The notes under the pieces: generated by a model
Databases searched by the model: none
Seen by the model: only the letters and a program-made list of their open reading frames with translations
Told to the model about the DNA's origin: nothing
DNA from: Vicia villosa
Lineage: Eukaryota > Streptophyta > Magnoliopsida > Fabales > Fabaceae
Length of the DNA stretch: 64,000 nucleotides
Assembly: GCF_029867415.1 (NCBI RefSeq)
Contig: NW_026705233.1
Coordinates: forward strand, 61,002-125,001
Reading direction: 5' to 3'
Made by a program: the position numbers and the translations under genes
In this document: piece after piece, positions 47,660-64,000 of the stretch
Layout: each line of letters begins with the position of its first letter
Numbering within the stretch: the stretch's first letter is position 1

Positions 47660-48640
47660 AGCTCTAATTTTCCAATCTAATTGATTAAACGACAAGTTCT
47701 TCTAATCAAACTTCGACACAAAAGACTCACTATAATCTCCCATAGTCATCTTGACCATCACTTGAGAATCAACATGTAACTCAACATTTTCAAAATCAAG
47801 CCTCATAGCACAAAACAATCCTTCTAACACACTCTACAACTCGCCTACACAAGCACGACAACTCCCCAATTTTGAAAAACCTCCAAGCCATTCTCGACCA
47901 CTTACTCTAAAGAGCCGTCCACTGCCTTCTTGATTCTCATCCTTGCTTGACGACGAATCACATTACTCGATCTCTTAACTGTTTTATACTCCAACATACT
48001 TGGAGCTTTTGTCTCAAGGTTTCATAAGCCGCTGCCAATTATCCACATGCATGCTTTTGTTCTGCCACAACAAAATAGCATAGTATGTGGTAGCTCAATA
48101 GGACGACCAATCCATATCAGAACCAACATTATTATCATTCATGATGTTAACTTAATTCAACATGTAAGATTAGTGTTGAATAATAAACTCCGACCATTAT
48201 TACTACTCACCACACTCCACCATAACGTCATATATTGAGGATAATCACTAAGCATGTGCATCTTCGTCTCAACGATGTTACTACACACTAACTACAATTG
48301 TCATTCCTCAATCCCATCTTGCTTTTTGAATAATAGTCATTAAATGTTTCATGATACATGAGCCAAAAAAAGTGTTGAACACGCTCAATATTGCTACAAT
48401 TTACCAAACCCACTGCCTTCCATAAATAAGCTTACATTTTTAGCTTTAACAATAAATTCATACATAATTTTCCTTGAAGCACTTGACACCACAACTCATT
48501 TCCCCCTTCAATAATCCATACATAATTTCAGCAAAGAAGCTTCATAACATGGAGTCTCCTCAAACCAAGTCCTCCTAACCCCTTTGGCTTTGTTAGATCT
48601 TTTCATCTGAGTATGCCATCGTGCAATCTTCTTCATTTCT
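47660..48640 (-). pseudogene. LINE ORF2 C-terminal remnant (zf-RVT and RNase H-like regions)
   Basis: Minus-strand pieces in shifting frames: GGLGLRRLHVMKLL, NIVETKMHMLSDYPQYMTLW, SSNNGRSLLFNTNLTC, WIGRPIELPHTMLFCCGRTK, VKRSSNVIRRQARMRIKK, then LEGLFCAMRLDFENVELHVD + SQVMVKMTMGDYSE. The order is the post-RT zinc-binding (zf-RVT) region followed by the RVT_3/RNase H fold with its VELHVDSQ strand. More than ten stops and frameshifts show an old copy. It is unrelated in position to the second LINE at 52897-55040. Confidence 0.6.
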
Positions 48641-48649
48641 CATATGCCC

Positions 48650-49755
48650 TTATATAAGACTTATCTATTATTTCATTTCTTCAACAAAAAAATGGGAATG
48701 GTTGTTGTCATCATTGGATAAATCATCTAATTTTAACTTTAATAATGTAATTCTTAAGAACATATATTGGATCTCATAACTTTATCTCATATTTTGTTGT
48801 GATATTATTGTTGTAGAGGGAAGCAACAATTGACCACTCTGTCCAACTCCATCGACTGTAATCACATTTTGTTGATATGAGAAATCAATTACAATCACAT
48901 AGATTACAATCAACTCAACAAAACAGTTTTAAGTATTAGATATAGAAATTATCTCTATGTATCGATTGCACAATCAATAGTTTCACAATTTGTAAGTAAA
49001 ACATAAGAGAGAGGGAGATTTGTTTAGACAGTTCCCCAATCATCCTCGTTATGGGTACGTTTGCCCCCAATTCTAAATGAATTGAGATAGTGAAAATTAA
49101 CCTTTGCAAATGTTGTTTACAAGAGATAAAGTAGAAATCCAACCCTTCAAACCCTATGTTTGATGTTGATCCTATCTTCTTCTCTTTCCTTGATCTTGAG
49201 CTCGATCAAAAACCATGCTTCCAATTTGATCCTCCGGTTACCGTTACTCCTTCTACATAACCTTTTTCTTCGAAGCTTTCACCCGACTGAATCCAAATTA
49301 CAAGCTACTGTGACCCAAGATTACTAAAATGATCCTCCAGTTACCATTACTCCTTTGGAAGAAACATCTTTCTTCAAAACTTTCACTCGGCTGAATCTAA
49401 ATTGCGAAATCTTATGAAAAAACCCTAAATCAACCCTTGATCTTGGAGAAAAATCTCAATTGGATTTATCTTGAAACTCCTAAAGCATTTCCAACCCAAT
49501 TGATTATAACAATCCTAATTGGACCATATCAAAATATCTCTTGATCACACAACAAAAATGATTATGTGTAATTGTTGTATGTATGCAATGAGAGAAGATG
49601 AAGATGAAGAAAAATTCTTTGTATGTTTTTGGTTTCAATCTTTTTGAAATGATGCATGAATATCTTTATGTATGTGTGTTAGAAAGAGATAACAGAAATA
49701 ACATATTTGCAAAATTACAAGTATTGGAAAAATTCAAATCAAAATGTATTAAATT
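48650..49755. other. Intergenic DNA with an internal direct repeat; no gene
   Basis: About 85 bp near 49210-49300 (TTGATCCTCCGGTTACCGTT...CACCCGACTGAATCCAAATT) is repeated, diverged, near 49330-49410 (ATGATCCTCCAGTTACCATT...CACTCGGCTGAATCTAAATT). A 13-aa class of short frames is not convincing. Possibly an untranslated part of a retrotransposon. Confidence 0.4.
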
Positions 49756-49761
49756 CCAGGA

Positions 49762-50085
49762 CTTGGGAGTCGACTCATAAAAGTTGGGAGTTGACCCATA
49801 GAAACTGAGAGTCGACTCCAAGAAGGCAATTCCACTTGGTTTGAAATAAGCTTCAGAGGGACTCGACCCATAGCAGCAGAGAGTCGACTTCTACTGAACA
49901 TAAGTTTTTGTAAACAATTGGGAGTTGACCCATAGAACCTGGGAGTCAACTTCTATTAAACAAACTTTATGAAAAACGCTTGGGAGTCGACCCATACGAG
50001 CTGGGAGTCAACTCCTACTAAACATAAGTTTTTCAAAATAATTGTGAGTTGACCCATAGAAGTTGGGAGTCGACTCCTAACCTTG
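49762..50085. repeat. GTCGAC-rich minisatellite (period about 65 bp with internal dyads)
   Basis: Four to five units of the form TGGGAGTCGACCCATAGAAG + CTGGGAGTCGACTTCTACT + AAACATAAGTTTTT. Each unit carries two GAGTCGAC or GAGTTGAC boxes about 28 bp apart, giving nine to ten boxes in 320 bp. GTCGAC is itself palindromic. Confidence 0.8.
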
Positions 50086-50289
50086 TTTTTTTTACATAAA
50101 ATCATAATTTTGACTTGTAAAAATGTTTTTAACCTGATTTTAAGTGTCATAAGATGAAAATGCACACTTAGACATATAGAGATAAAGTTCAATGTACAAA
50201 TATTAAATATTACCTAGTTTTTACATCATTCAAAACATCTAAGAGAATAGTGCACTCATATAAATACCACTAGTGAGTATCATGTGCAA

Positions 50290-51844
50290 ACTAGATCCAA
50301 ACATAATATATTTAAGCCAGAGCAAGTGCTCAATGTCACAAACTATCCATTACGAAAAAACTTTAAACCATCTAATGTGAGACAAACGATGCAACTACCA
50401 CATTGGAGACAAGCAATATATAAAGAATTCGATGAATTGATTTGAAATGGTACTTGGTCCCAAGTACCACCACCTTGAGGCCACAACATAGTTGATTGTA
50501 AATGTTTGTTTTGCATTAAAAGAAATTCAAATGGCTCTATCTCATGATATAAGGTAAGATTAGCTGCCAAAATGATTCACACAGTGCTTAGGTGTGGATT
50601 TTAAAGAATCATTTGCACCAATAGTGAGACCTCAAACAATTAAACTCATCTTAACTATTGCACTCGACAATGCTTGGCCTATGCATCAACTTGATGTCAA
50701 CAATGTATTTCTCCAAGGTTCTCTCAAAGAAGAAGTGTTCATGACTTAACCACACGGTATGAAAGATCAAGAATACCCTCAATATGTTTGCAAACTTCAC
50801 AAGGCAATATATGGTTTGAGACAAGCACCCAGAGCATGACATGATGCACTCAAATCTTTCACTACCTTATATGATTTTCCATTGAGCCAAAATGACCCGT
50901 CATCGTTCATATATGCTTCAAGATCTATCTTAACATACTTCCTTGTGTATGTTGATGATTTATTACTTACATGTAATTATGCCAAATTCCTTACAAACTT
51001 TATTACATCCCTATCAAATAGGTTCTCACTTAATAATATGGGAACTTCTCATTATTTATTGGGAGTTGAATCCATCCCCACGGCCGCAGACATGGTTCTC
51101 TCTCAGCATAAATTTATTTGTGATATTCTTGAAAATTTTGAAATGGAGTGAGCCAAACCATCTCCCACACCTCTGTCCCAAACAACCACCCTAAACTTGT
51201 ATGATGGAACCCCAATAACAGACTAGACTCCGCATACTATAGAAAAATTCTTGTACTACTTACATACTTAAACCTTACAAGGGCGGATCTTTCCTTTTCC
51301 ATCAACAAATTCTCATAGCTTATGCACAAGCCTACCATATTGCATTTTCAACATCTCAAGAGATTGCTTCACTACTTGAAATCCACAATGAACTACAATA
51401 TTTTATTGCGAAAACCAATTTCTCTCAACCTACTTGCTTACCCTGACGCAGATTGGGGTGGTAACTGGTAATGCAGATGATCGAACTTCAACCTAACATA
51501 CTTAATATTTTTTTTGGTGGAAATCCTATCTAATGGATATCTAAAAAGCAAATGTTAGTAGCTATATCATCCTTTGAGGCGGAATATCGTGCAGTAGCAA
51601 TAAGAGCAACTGAAGAATTTTATGTGATAATATAGGAGCAAAGTATTTGTACTCAAATCTTGTCTTTTATACTAGGATACAACACATTGCTATAGATTAC
51701 AATTTTGTTCGAGAACAAGTCTTAACATGAACTATACATGTCTCTTATGTATCCACGAAAAATCAATTAGCCGACATTTTCACAAAACCCCTAACAACAC
51801 AATCATTCCAATATTTAATATCCAAGAAACAAATTATTGATTGA
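50290..51844 (+). pseudogene. Ty1-copia reverse transcriptase/RNase H remnant
   Basis: RT begins near 50370 (PHWRQAIYKEFDELI, WSQVPPP, CKWLFCIKRNSNGSIS), continues QCLGVDFKESFAPIVRPQTI, IALDNAWPMHQLDVNNVFLQ, YVCKLHKAIYGLRQAPRA, and the catalytic FLVYVDDLLLTCNYA box (about 50937-50981), then LSQHKFICDILENFEM. The pol end NQLADIFTKPLTTQSFQYLI is at about 51760-51830. Many stops (for example after DELI, VFMT and PRA) and frameshifts between 51150 and 51760. Gag, protease and integrase are missing. It is not the same family as the copia at 18644, judging by the RT words. Confidence 0.85.
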
Positions 51845-51849
51845 AACTT

Positions 51850-52890
51850 GCTCTCGAGGAAGCGAATTGGAGCGTCCTAACATATTAGATAGCATCATAG
51901 CAATACTACATAATCATGCATATGGTCAAACAAGTCCGGTTAATTTATAGTAGTATTTGATTTGCATTTAGCTATACATTTAAATCTTATAATTACATTT
52001 AATTTAATTATATTATCAATTGTCAAGGAATATCTTCTTATTTATGTATTTCATTCACATCAATGAGAAAACAATTGTCTGTTTTGTTTGTTTATAGTTT
52101 ATACCATACGTATATATTTTTTTGTTTTATTTCAATTTTAATATTAGTTTGTTCACAAATTAAAATTCCATATACTAATTCTTACAATCTAAATAAAATA
52201 CAATTGATTTATCTCATCAAATATCTTTAAAAATTAAAAAGTATGAACAATTATAAGTTTTATTCATTTTAAATATGTTTTTAGAAGTAATAGATGCAAG
52301 TTGGGCAGTAATGATTCATATCTCGCTTGAACATTTAAGTTAAATTTTTATTTTAACATGTAAATCTTGTTGATCGATATTACATTTGTTTCAAGTTACA
52401 AATCACATTGTAAAAGAAAATTTTCTTAAACTATAAGCCAATTTATATTTTCGCATTTAAAACAAATGACTAACATGTCAATTTTATTTTTAATAGCATA
52501 TTATAATTTTTTTAGTGATAACATGTCATATTTTTGAAATAATCGTCATGAAACAATATCATATCATCAATTTTATTTAAATGAAAAAATATTAAAGATT
52601 AAAACAGTTTGAATTCAAAATAAAAAATAATTTTATAAATGGGTTAAAATGGTGACATTAATATAATTAAACTTTTATCATACTAATCAAACATTAATGA
52701 TTCTTTTTCTATTACACCATCTACTACTATTTATTATTATTCTCTACTTTTTTTTTCCAACTCTTTTCAACTATTTTTTTTTTTCATGTCATTAATAATT
52801 AACAAGTTTATAAACTATAGATTTTTTTAAACACAAAATTAATTATATTTCTAAATTTATGTCAAACAACTAAAATACTTTTTGATCAAA
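51850..52890. other. AT-rich flank between copia and LINE remnants
   Basis: The first about 250 bases after pol may be a decayed copia 3' LTR (TCTCGAGGAAGCGAATTGGA looks like a polypurine tract). The rest is low-complexity AT-rich DNA, partly the LINE 3' flank. Confidence 0.35.
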
Positions 52891-52896
52891 GGAAAC

Positions 52897-55040
52897 TTAA
52901 CTCATATCATTTATAAGCAACTGTTTGATACAAAGAGGTGGAAAATTAAAAATGCTACGCCTAGTCCAAGAATCAGCCGCCTTTGCTAAGGCATGAGCAA
53001 CCGAATTCGCTTGGCGCTTTACAAACTTTACCTCAAAGTTGGGGAAATTAAGCAATAAATTACGAATAGTAGAAATAATAGAAAAAAATTCAGAAGAACC
53101 AATGAGACCCGTCCTAGTAGCTTGAACCGTATTTTGTGAATCACTTTCGAAGATAACATTCTCCAACCGAAGCTCAATAGCATTCTGGATAGCTTCTTTG
53201 AGTGCCAACGCTTCAGCTTCGATGATAGGAAAAGACCCAAAATCCCAAGCGGCTCCAGCATGAACAAAATTCCCCAAATGGTCTCTAAAACACTAACCTC
53301 TATTAGTGGTACCTCCTCTAGTATTAAAACCCGCATCTACATTGCTTTTCAACCTACCATTCGTCGGCGGATTCCAATTCAAAGGTGGTTGGTAAGATTG
53401 CTCCCGATCACTACTTTCCTGAGCCAAAAACCACTCTCGCCAACTACAAAAAGCATATAATTCAAGTTTAGAGTACCCCTCACTCTCATTATTCCAAATC
53501 ATATTATTACGATTTCTCCAAAGAGAGTCAATCAACACCGCGGCTCTACCCGCCACCAAACTATCCTCTTTACTACGAATATCAAGAATCAGAGAAGAAG
53601 CATCATGAAAAGAATGAATACGAGAATCAATAATATGGGACAAACCTGCAATGCTCAAACTCTGCTTAGTAATATTACACCCGAAGAAGACATGCCAAGA
53701 ATCTTCCATATGATGATCACAAAATGGGCAAGCACCAGGACACAAAGCATGATACTGTTGTAACCTCTTTCTAGTGGGCAAAACATCCCTACAAATCCTC
53801 CAAAGAAGGTGTTTCACCCTAGGAGTCGCCTTAATATTCCACAAGCTCCGCCAATCTCCCTCCACACCATTAGACTCCGAGTTTTTATGCTCCTTAATCC
53901 ATAACCTGTAACCCGATCGGACACTATAGCAACCATTATGTTATTCTTTCCAAACCCATTTGTCTTCCGCCACATCCTCAACCAAAGGCGTCTGGAAAAT
54001 ATCCTTCGCTACCGCAAAATCAAACAACTCCCGAATTAATGGACCGTTCCATTGTTTCCCATTATTAGACAAGAGCTCATTAACACTAAGATCGTACACC
54101 CCTTGATTTTGAGGACCTTTCACCCAATCACTATTATTCTCCCTAAGCCAAGGAGCACCCATTACTAAAATATTTCTGCCATCACCAATACTCCACCTAC
54201 TGCCCAAGAGATAAAAGTTTTCTAGCTTGCCAAATACTCCTCCAAACAAAACTAGGATTATAACCCAGATTAGCCTCTAAGAACAACGAGTGGGGAAAGT
54301 ACCTTGCTTTGTAGATTCTGGAGACCAATGAATGAGGTTTGGTCAAGAGATGCCATCCTCTCTTAGCCACCATAGCCATATTAAAAGACTTTAGATCACA
54401 GAATCCTAACTCTCCTTCGTTCTTAGAACCTGTCAACCTATCCCACGACATCCACCTGATACAATTGTGATTACTACTACCTCCCCACCAAAAAGAATTA
54501 AGCATCTTCTCAATATCAGAAACAATACCATCAGGGAGAATAAATAAACCCATAACATAGGTAGGAATAGACTGAAGCACCGATTTTATCATAACTTCCT
54601 TCCCTGCTTTAGATATCGGTATACCTTTTCATAAATTAATCTTCTTCTAAATTTTGCCCTTTACATATCCAAAAGTGGCCTTCTTGCTCCGACCTATAAG
54701 AGACGGGAGACCCAGATAGGTTCTCGTACCTAAAACATGACGAACTCCCATAATGCTGGCCAGATCCTCCTGAGCAGGGATACTGATATTCTTGCTAAAA
54801 AAACACCTCTGATTTTGAAAGATTGATTTCCTGACCAGACGCAACAACATAAATATTAAGGATCTCCATAATATTGTGAACCTCCGTAAGATTTGCCCTA
54901 CAAAACAAAGAACAATCGTCAGCAAAAACCAGATGAGACACACTAGGTGCTCCTCTGCATATCTGGACCCCATGAATCTCACCGCTAGCAACAACTCTTC
55001 TAACCAGAGCCGTCAGGCCTTCCGTAATGAGAATAAAAAT
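52897..55040 (-). pseudogene. 5'-truncated LINE (L1-type) ORF2: RT C-terminal half, zf-RVT and RNase H
   Basis: Minus-strand order: SYIFILITEGLTALVRRVVA and HLVFADDCSLFCRANLTEV (RT catalytic FADD box, about 54900), SKNISIPAQEDLASIMGVRH, YLGLPSLIGRSKKATFGYVK, GKEVMIKSVLQSIPTYVMGL, FWWGGSSNHNCIRWMSWDRL, GELGFCDLKSFNMAMVAKRG, then zf-RVT (LWNIKATPRVKHLLWRICRD, CPFCDHHMEDSWHVFFGCN) and a plant-type RNase H (IIEAEALALKEAIQNAIELR, FESDSQNTVQATRTG, RQANSVAHALAKAADSW). It ends at the stop at 52897. The endonuclease and the N-terminal half of RT are absent, as expected from 5' truncation. About six stops are seen, two of them at conserved tryptophans near 54635-54655. Its long open blocks suggest a younger copy than the LINE at 47660. 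Confidence 0.88.
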
Positions 55041-55044
55041 GTAT

Positions 55045-55460
55045 GAGGAATCAATAATATCCCTCTCTTTAAACTCAAAACTAATTCACTTTTTTTTCCT
55101 AAATAAAAATAAATAAGTAATATAATTATTCAATATTAATCATTTAATTCAACTAATATTTATTTAGATGATGACATTAAACATGTTTAATATTGAGTAA
55201 ATTAAAATTTAAAATGAAAGATAAAAAAAGAATCAAGCATATATTTTGACAAAAAGAACAAACAAACGTGTTAAAAAAAAACAGAACATAACAAAGTAAC
55301 AAACAAACAAAATAACCAAAAACAAAAAAAAATCTATTAAATTTAATGTTTTCACTTACCCTTCGGTGTAATTAAGGAAAGGGAAAGCCGAGAATTCTCA
55401 ACTCCAAAATCTTAGGCGATTCCTTTCTCTCCAGCCTCTCTCTCAGCCCCAATCATCATC
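55045..55460. other. Promoter-proximal region of the DUF538 gene
   Basis: A-rich DNA (55255-55330), then a CT-rich leader (TCCTTTCTCTCCAGCCTCTC at 55420-55440) just before the ATG, likely the 5' UTR. No clear TATA box was assigned. Confidence 0.4.
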
Positions 55461-55467
55461 ATAATCG

Positions 55468-56416
55468 ATGGCTATGGCTGGTGGGGTTTCAATTTTGCCA
55501 TCTATTCATCTTCTTCTCCTTCTCGTAAGCGTTTCTTGGTATTGTACCTTTGTTAAGGGTTCAAATTCAACAACCATATATGATGAATTAAGGGCAAAGG
55601 GTCTTCCGGAAGGGCTTCTACCGAAGGGAATAACTCGGTATGAGATCAATGGTACAAGTGGCGAATTCCAGGTTTGGATGGAAGAACCGTGCAATGCAAA
55701 ATTTGAAAACGAGGTTCACTATGATCCGAATATTAAGGGTACCCTAGATTATGGTAAGATCGGGGGATTATCTGGTATGACTGCTCAGGAACTTTTCCTA
55801 TGGTTCCCGGTTAAGGGCATTCGTGTTGATCTACCTAGCTCTGGTCTCATTCATTTCGATGTTGGTGTTGCTGATAAACAATTCTCTTTGTCCCTCTTTG
55901 AAGATCCTCCTGATTGTAACCCTCAGGTTTTTTTCATCCTCCCATGAATTTTTAATTTTTTTTATCTAAAATTCATGTTTTCTTAGATGGGTAATATCAA
56001 ATTAGGGTTTTTTAATATCTGGGTATCTTAAAGTTGTGATTTTTTTGGATTGGGTGCTTGTAATTCAGATTTTTGATAGCTGGGTATCTTAAAGTTGTGA
56101 TTTCTTGAATTTTGTTATTTGGATGTCTTGAAGTTGTGAAAATTATGGTTGGGTATATGAAATTTAGGGTTTTTATGCCAAAAATGTAGCATCTGTTATA
56201 TTAGTCCATGTTATGATACATGAATTTAGGGTTTTTCATGGTACAATAGTGTTGATGATTGGAGTGAGGTTTCAAGGTATGATCAGATTGATTTTGACCT
56301 GAAGAGAGTTGAATGTAAATAGATTTATATTTGAATTTGAATTTCTTAATTAATTTGGTGTTTGATTAATTCAGGTTAATGGTGATAGTGATGATGTGCG
56401 GAGGGCAGTTTGGTAG
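55468..56416 (+). CDS. DUF538 family secreted protein (2 exons, 166 aa)
   Basis: Exons 55468-55926 and 56375-56416, GT-AG, phase 0. Residues 1 to about 31 (MAMAGGVSILPSIHLLLLLV + SVSWYCTFVKG) are a signal peptide. The mature part has the DUF538 hallmarks: TIYDELRAKGLPEGLLPKGI, FEVHYDPNIKG-like strand (ENEVHYDPNIKGTLDYGKIG), LSGMTAQELFLWFPVKGIRV and FDVGVADKQFSLSLFEDPPD. It ends VNGDSDDVRRAVW. The function of DUF538 proteins is not established; they are small beta-rich plant proteins, many of them secreted and stress-responsive. Two start codons lie three codons apart (MAMA); the first is taken. An AATAAA polyadenylation signal occurs at 56762. A read-through of the intron would add VFFILP and stop. 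Confidence 0.88.
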
Positions 56417-56799
56417 AAGATAAAGATGTCGGCGCATTTCAAATAGATCAATCAGTTTAGCTGTGCTTGTGGTTGGTCTTTGTGAAGGTGTTTCTGTACA
56501 GTCATGGTCTTTTTCTTTTTCTGCTTGGATTGGAATCAATCTCCTCTGTCAAGGGACAAAGGATGACAATTTTGGTGGTCAACAGCAATGGCCTATATGG
56601 TTTTGGCAAAATCTGTGCTAGTCAGGGATGTTGGATAAGGTTTGGTTTTGCTATTAATGTTCTATATAGTACTAAGGTTTTGTAATTTGTATTTCGGTAT
56701 TGTCATTTCTACAAACAAGTTTTTCAGGCTTGTTTTGTGTAGATTCCAGATTCCACTATTTTAATAAAGTTTAGCATAATGGGTTGGTGGTTCTTGTAT

Positions 56800-58550
56800 T
56801 GTAACTAAATTTGATTCCCTACACTTTGTTCTTTTATGTAAGATAGTCCCATTTGCCTATAATTTTCAATTTTTGCTTGTTGGTTCAATTCAGTGGGGGC
56901 AGTTTTCTCTAATAATGTGTTAGGTACTGTTTAAAATTTGTTTGTTGTTCCATATTGTATTCTATTATCTGCATTATGTTCTGTCATGGTCCTACACAGA
57001 ACAAGATTTTTGTGTAGATTGAACATGGAAATGTTTGTAGTTGGCAAATACAGTATCTATGATTATGGATAACAGGACAAAGGATTTGTCTTAACATGTT
57101 ATAAGAGTGAAGTATCTACCAACTTCACTGAAAACTAGCCTCAGTCAAAAAAGCTGACATTTTTTTAGTGTATCTGAATATTACAATTCGTAAAAGCTTT
57201 TTGAGTAAAATTTTCTTTTCTTGGTTGTTCCAATGATTTGACATTTTGTAGTGTATATGTTTAAACAAGGTTTTCAATTTTATTTAATTAAGTTTTAAGT
57301 GTGAATTCTATACCTAAATTGTGAATGATGCTAACCTCTGCATGAGCTGTGGGGGCCATGAATTGTGACATTGCTACACGCGTAATCCAACTGTAATCAA
57401 TTTGAGTCGAATATTTTGGCATCTAAGATATTTTTGTCCACCTTAGATCAAATGATCAGATCTATGCGTAATAGAAGTATCATTTTGGCTAAAATGCGTA
57501 ATGATAACACATTCAACATTCATTGAACAAAATGGCGTGTGGGACCTTCGAATGTTGCATGGCAGTAATGTACTAATGTTATGGAGGAGAAAACTAAAAT
57601 ATGTGCAATGTTTTTCTTAACTAGGATACTAGCTACTTCTACTTGATATTGAATTGCAGATATTTTGGTTATCATATTTCTCTATTTAAAAAATGTAATG
57701 AAATATTGAGTTCAATAAAAAAAAAACTACTGTAGTAGACATAAACCCCTGCAATCTACAAACTAATTAAAAAATTATAATGAACTAAATTATTAATGAG
57801 GCTTTATATTTTTACTCATAAGATAAGTAAGATGTCATAATAGTTATTGAGTATTTTTTGTGATGATTAAGAGTGAGTATTTATGAACTCGATTATGTAA
57901 ACAATATTGAAAAAAAAAAACTTACTTACGTATTATGAGATTGATAGTTATAAAGAAAAAAAGTTAAAATGATCCTAAATCAAGGAGTAGCAATGTTAAG
58001 AATTTGTTTATTTGACTGAAATAGAGAGGATTCTAGGCTGTGTCTCAAGTCACAACTGAATTCGATACTAATAAATTGAGATAGTTGTTACGGCCCTAAT
58101 GTATAACATCGTTCCGTGCAGATTGATAATTTTTTTTTTTGGCCAATGTACAGTTTTTGCTCATTAATAACTTCATTTTCTTCAAGGGCGCGTGTGGTGG
58201 GTTGTTTTCAGGCTAAAAAATATTGACGTGTAATGTAAGGCCATGCCAATTAGAGTACTCATTCCAATTCCAACCATATCAAACAAATACATCAAATACC
58301 GCAAATAAATAATGCTTGATGTCTATTCTATCCGGTGACAAGCTGACTTGTAGATTAATCAGTGAGCCTACATCTATCGATTTACAACATGCTAATATGC
58401 TACCCTGCCCATGATAAAGAATTCAAGTGTTCATCAAGCACAGTCATGTCGCGGTGTATGGAGTGTTATAAAGGACCTTGGTAATATATTTTGTCAGAAT
58501 AATGAAAAAGAACTCAACGAACTTCTTCCTCTTTCCTTAGTAAACAAACT
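56800..58550. other. Intergenic DNA between convergent genes; nothing recognised
   Basis: AT-rich DNA without supported ORFs between the DUF538 gene (+) and the GFAT gene (-). The 3' UTR of GFAT probably occupies the last 150-300 bases. Confidence 0.4.
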
Positions 58551-58553
58551 ACT

Positions 58554-63412
<4,859 letters not shown>

Positions 63413-64000
63413 CTGCAAGACAATTGGAAAACTAAGCCAACACCATCCACAATGGCATTCACACCTCTTTATGAGAAGCGAAAAATGCAGCTGAGCTATA
63501 AACCTCCTAAGACTTGCACCAAATGTAAAATTCAACTATAAGAATAAACGAGAAAAAGCACAAACCATATTAATTCAAACTCAACGTACAAGCTTATCAT
63601 ATTAATGAGAACTAAACTGAATCATAATTCTAAAAACAAATTCGTAAAAAATTGAGCCTAGCATTTCAGCACAATAGAGGGCAACTTTGTCGGTCTCCGC
63701 CTTCAGTCCATCTACTTCACAATTTCTATATAGAACTAACATTTACATCGACAGAGTCTTGAGAACTTAATCATGCTAGCAGTATTGTCAATCACATATG
63801 GCAGAAAATAGCGGCTTGTTCAAATTGTATAACTCTATAGTTCAATAGCTCCGCCATTTGACAACAGTTTAGTCTAAAATACCGTATCAGAAAGCAACAA
63901 TGATTTGTTCAAATTTCGCAACACTATAACCCTGTACCATTGCTATTTGACAATGATGTGTTTTGGTTTTAGTCCAAGTAAAAAAAGAGAGAGATACACT
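63413..64000 (-). other. GFAT intron running out of the window
   Basis: No exon was found between the acceptor after 63412 and the window end. The remaining N-terminal exons lie to the right. Confidence 0.6.

Overview
This is a plant nuclear genome window, most likely from a legume. The evidence is AT-rich DNA, GT-AG introns with legume-like lengths, plastid-targeted genes with N-terminal transit peptides (BCCP, TIC20-II), and many transposon remnants of types common in legumes (FAR1/MULE, plant mobile domain, RRM-type LINE ORF1, Ty1-copia). The genus cannot be fixed by eye. I assembled gene models by hand from reading frames, splice sites and recall of protein families; no search was run.

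Six host genes look intact or nearly so: an F-box/LRR/FBD gene (5376-7183, +, 3 exons), a LUC7-type U1 snRNP protein (26293-31579, +, 13 exons), TIC20-II of the inner plastid envelope (34059-34685, -, one exon), the plastid acetyl-CoA carboxylase biotin carrier BCCP (43303-47244, +, 7 coding exons), a DUF538 secreted protein (55468-56416, +, 2 exons), and glutamine:fructose-6-phosphate aminotransferase (58554-63412, -, last 8 coding exons; the N-terminal glutaminase part lies beyond the right edge). They act in unrelated processes: protein turnover, splicing, plastid import, fatty acid synthesis, and UDP-GlcNAc precursor synthesis. Nothing suggests they form a cluster.

The rest is a mosaic of nested and broken mobile DNA. 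1-1325: right end of a CACTA element, inserted into a decayed FAR1/MULE transposase (1326-2175). 2386-3560: LINE ORF1 remnant with an RRM. 8400-9912: a 1.5 kb poly(A) retroposon with a perfect 13-bp target duplication. 10509-13655: a complete TIR transposon with an 8-bp target duplication, palindrome arrays and a plant-mobile-domain pseudogene. 14545-17302: a 2.76 kb solo LTR with a 5-bp duplication. 18644-24410: a patchwork of copia gag-pol, an inverted copia RT piece, a WAK kinase tail, an F-box-associated pseudogene and a MULE tail. 38696-about 42860: a probable Helitron carrying the first exon of a short-chain dehydrogenase gene. 47660-55040: two LINE ORF2 remnants, a copia RT remnant and a GTCGAC-rich minisatellite.

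The strongest candidates for something new are the fully bounded plant-mobile-domain transposon (10509-13655), the Helitron-captured dehydrogenase exon (42162-42280), and the retroposon of unresolved origin (8400-9912). I did not find a convincing novel multi-gene system.
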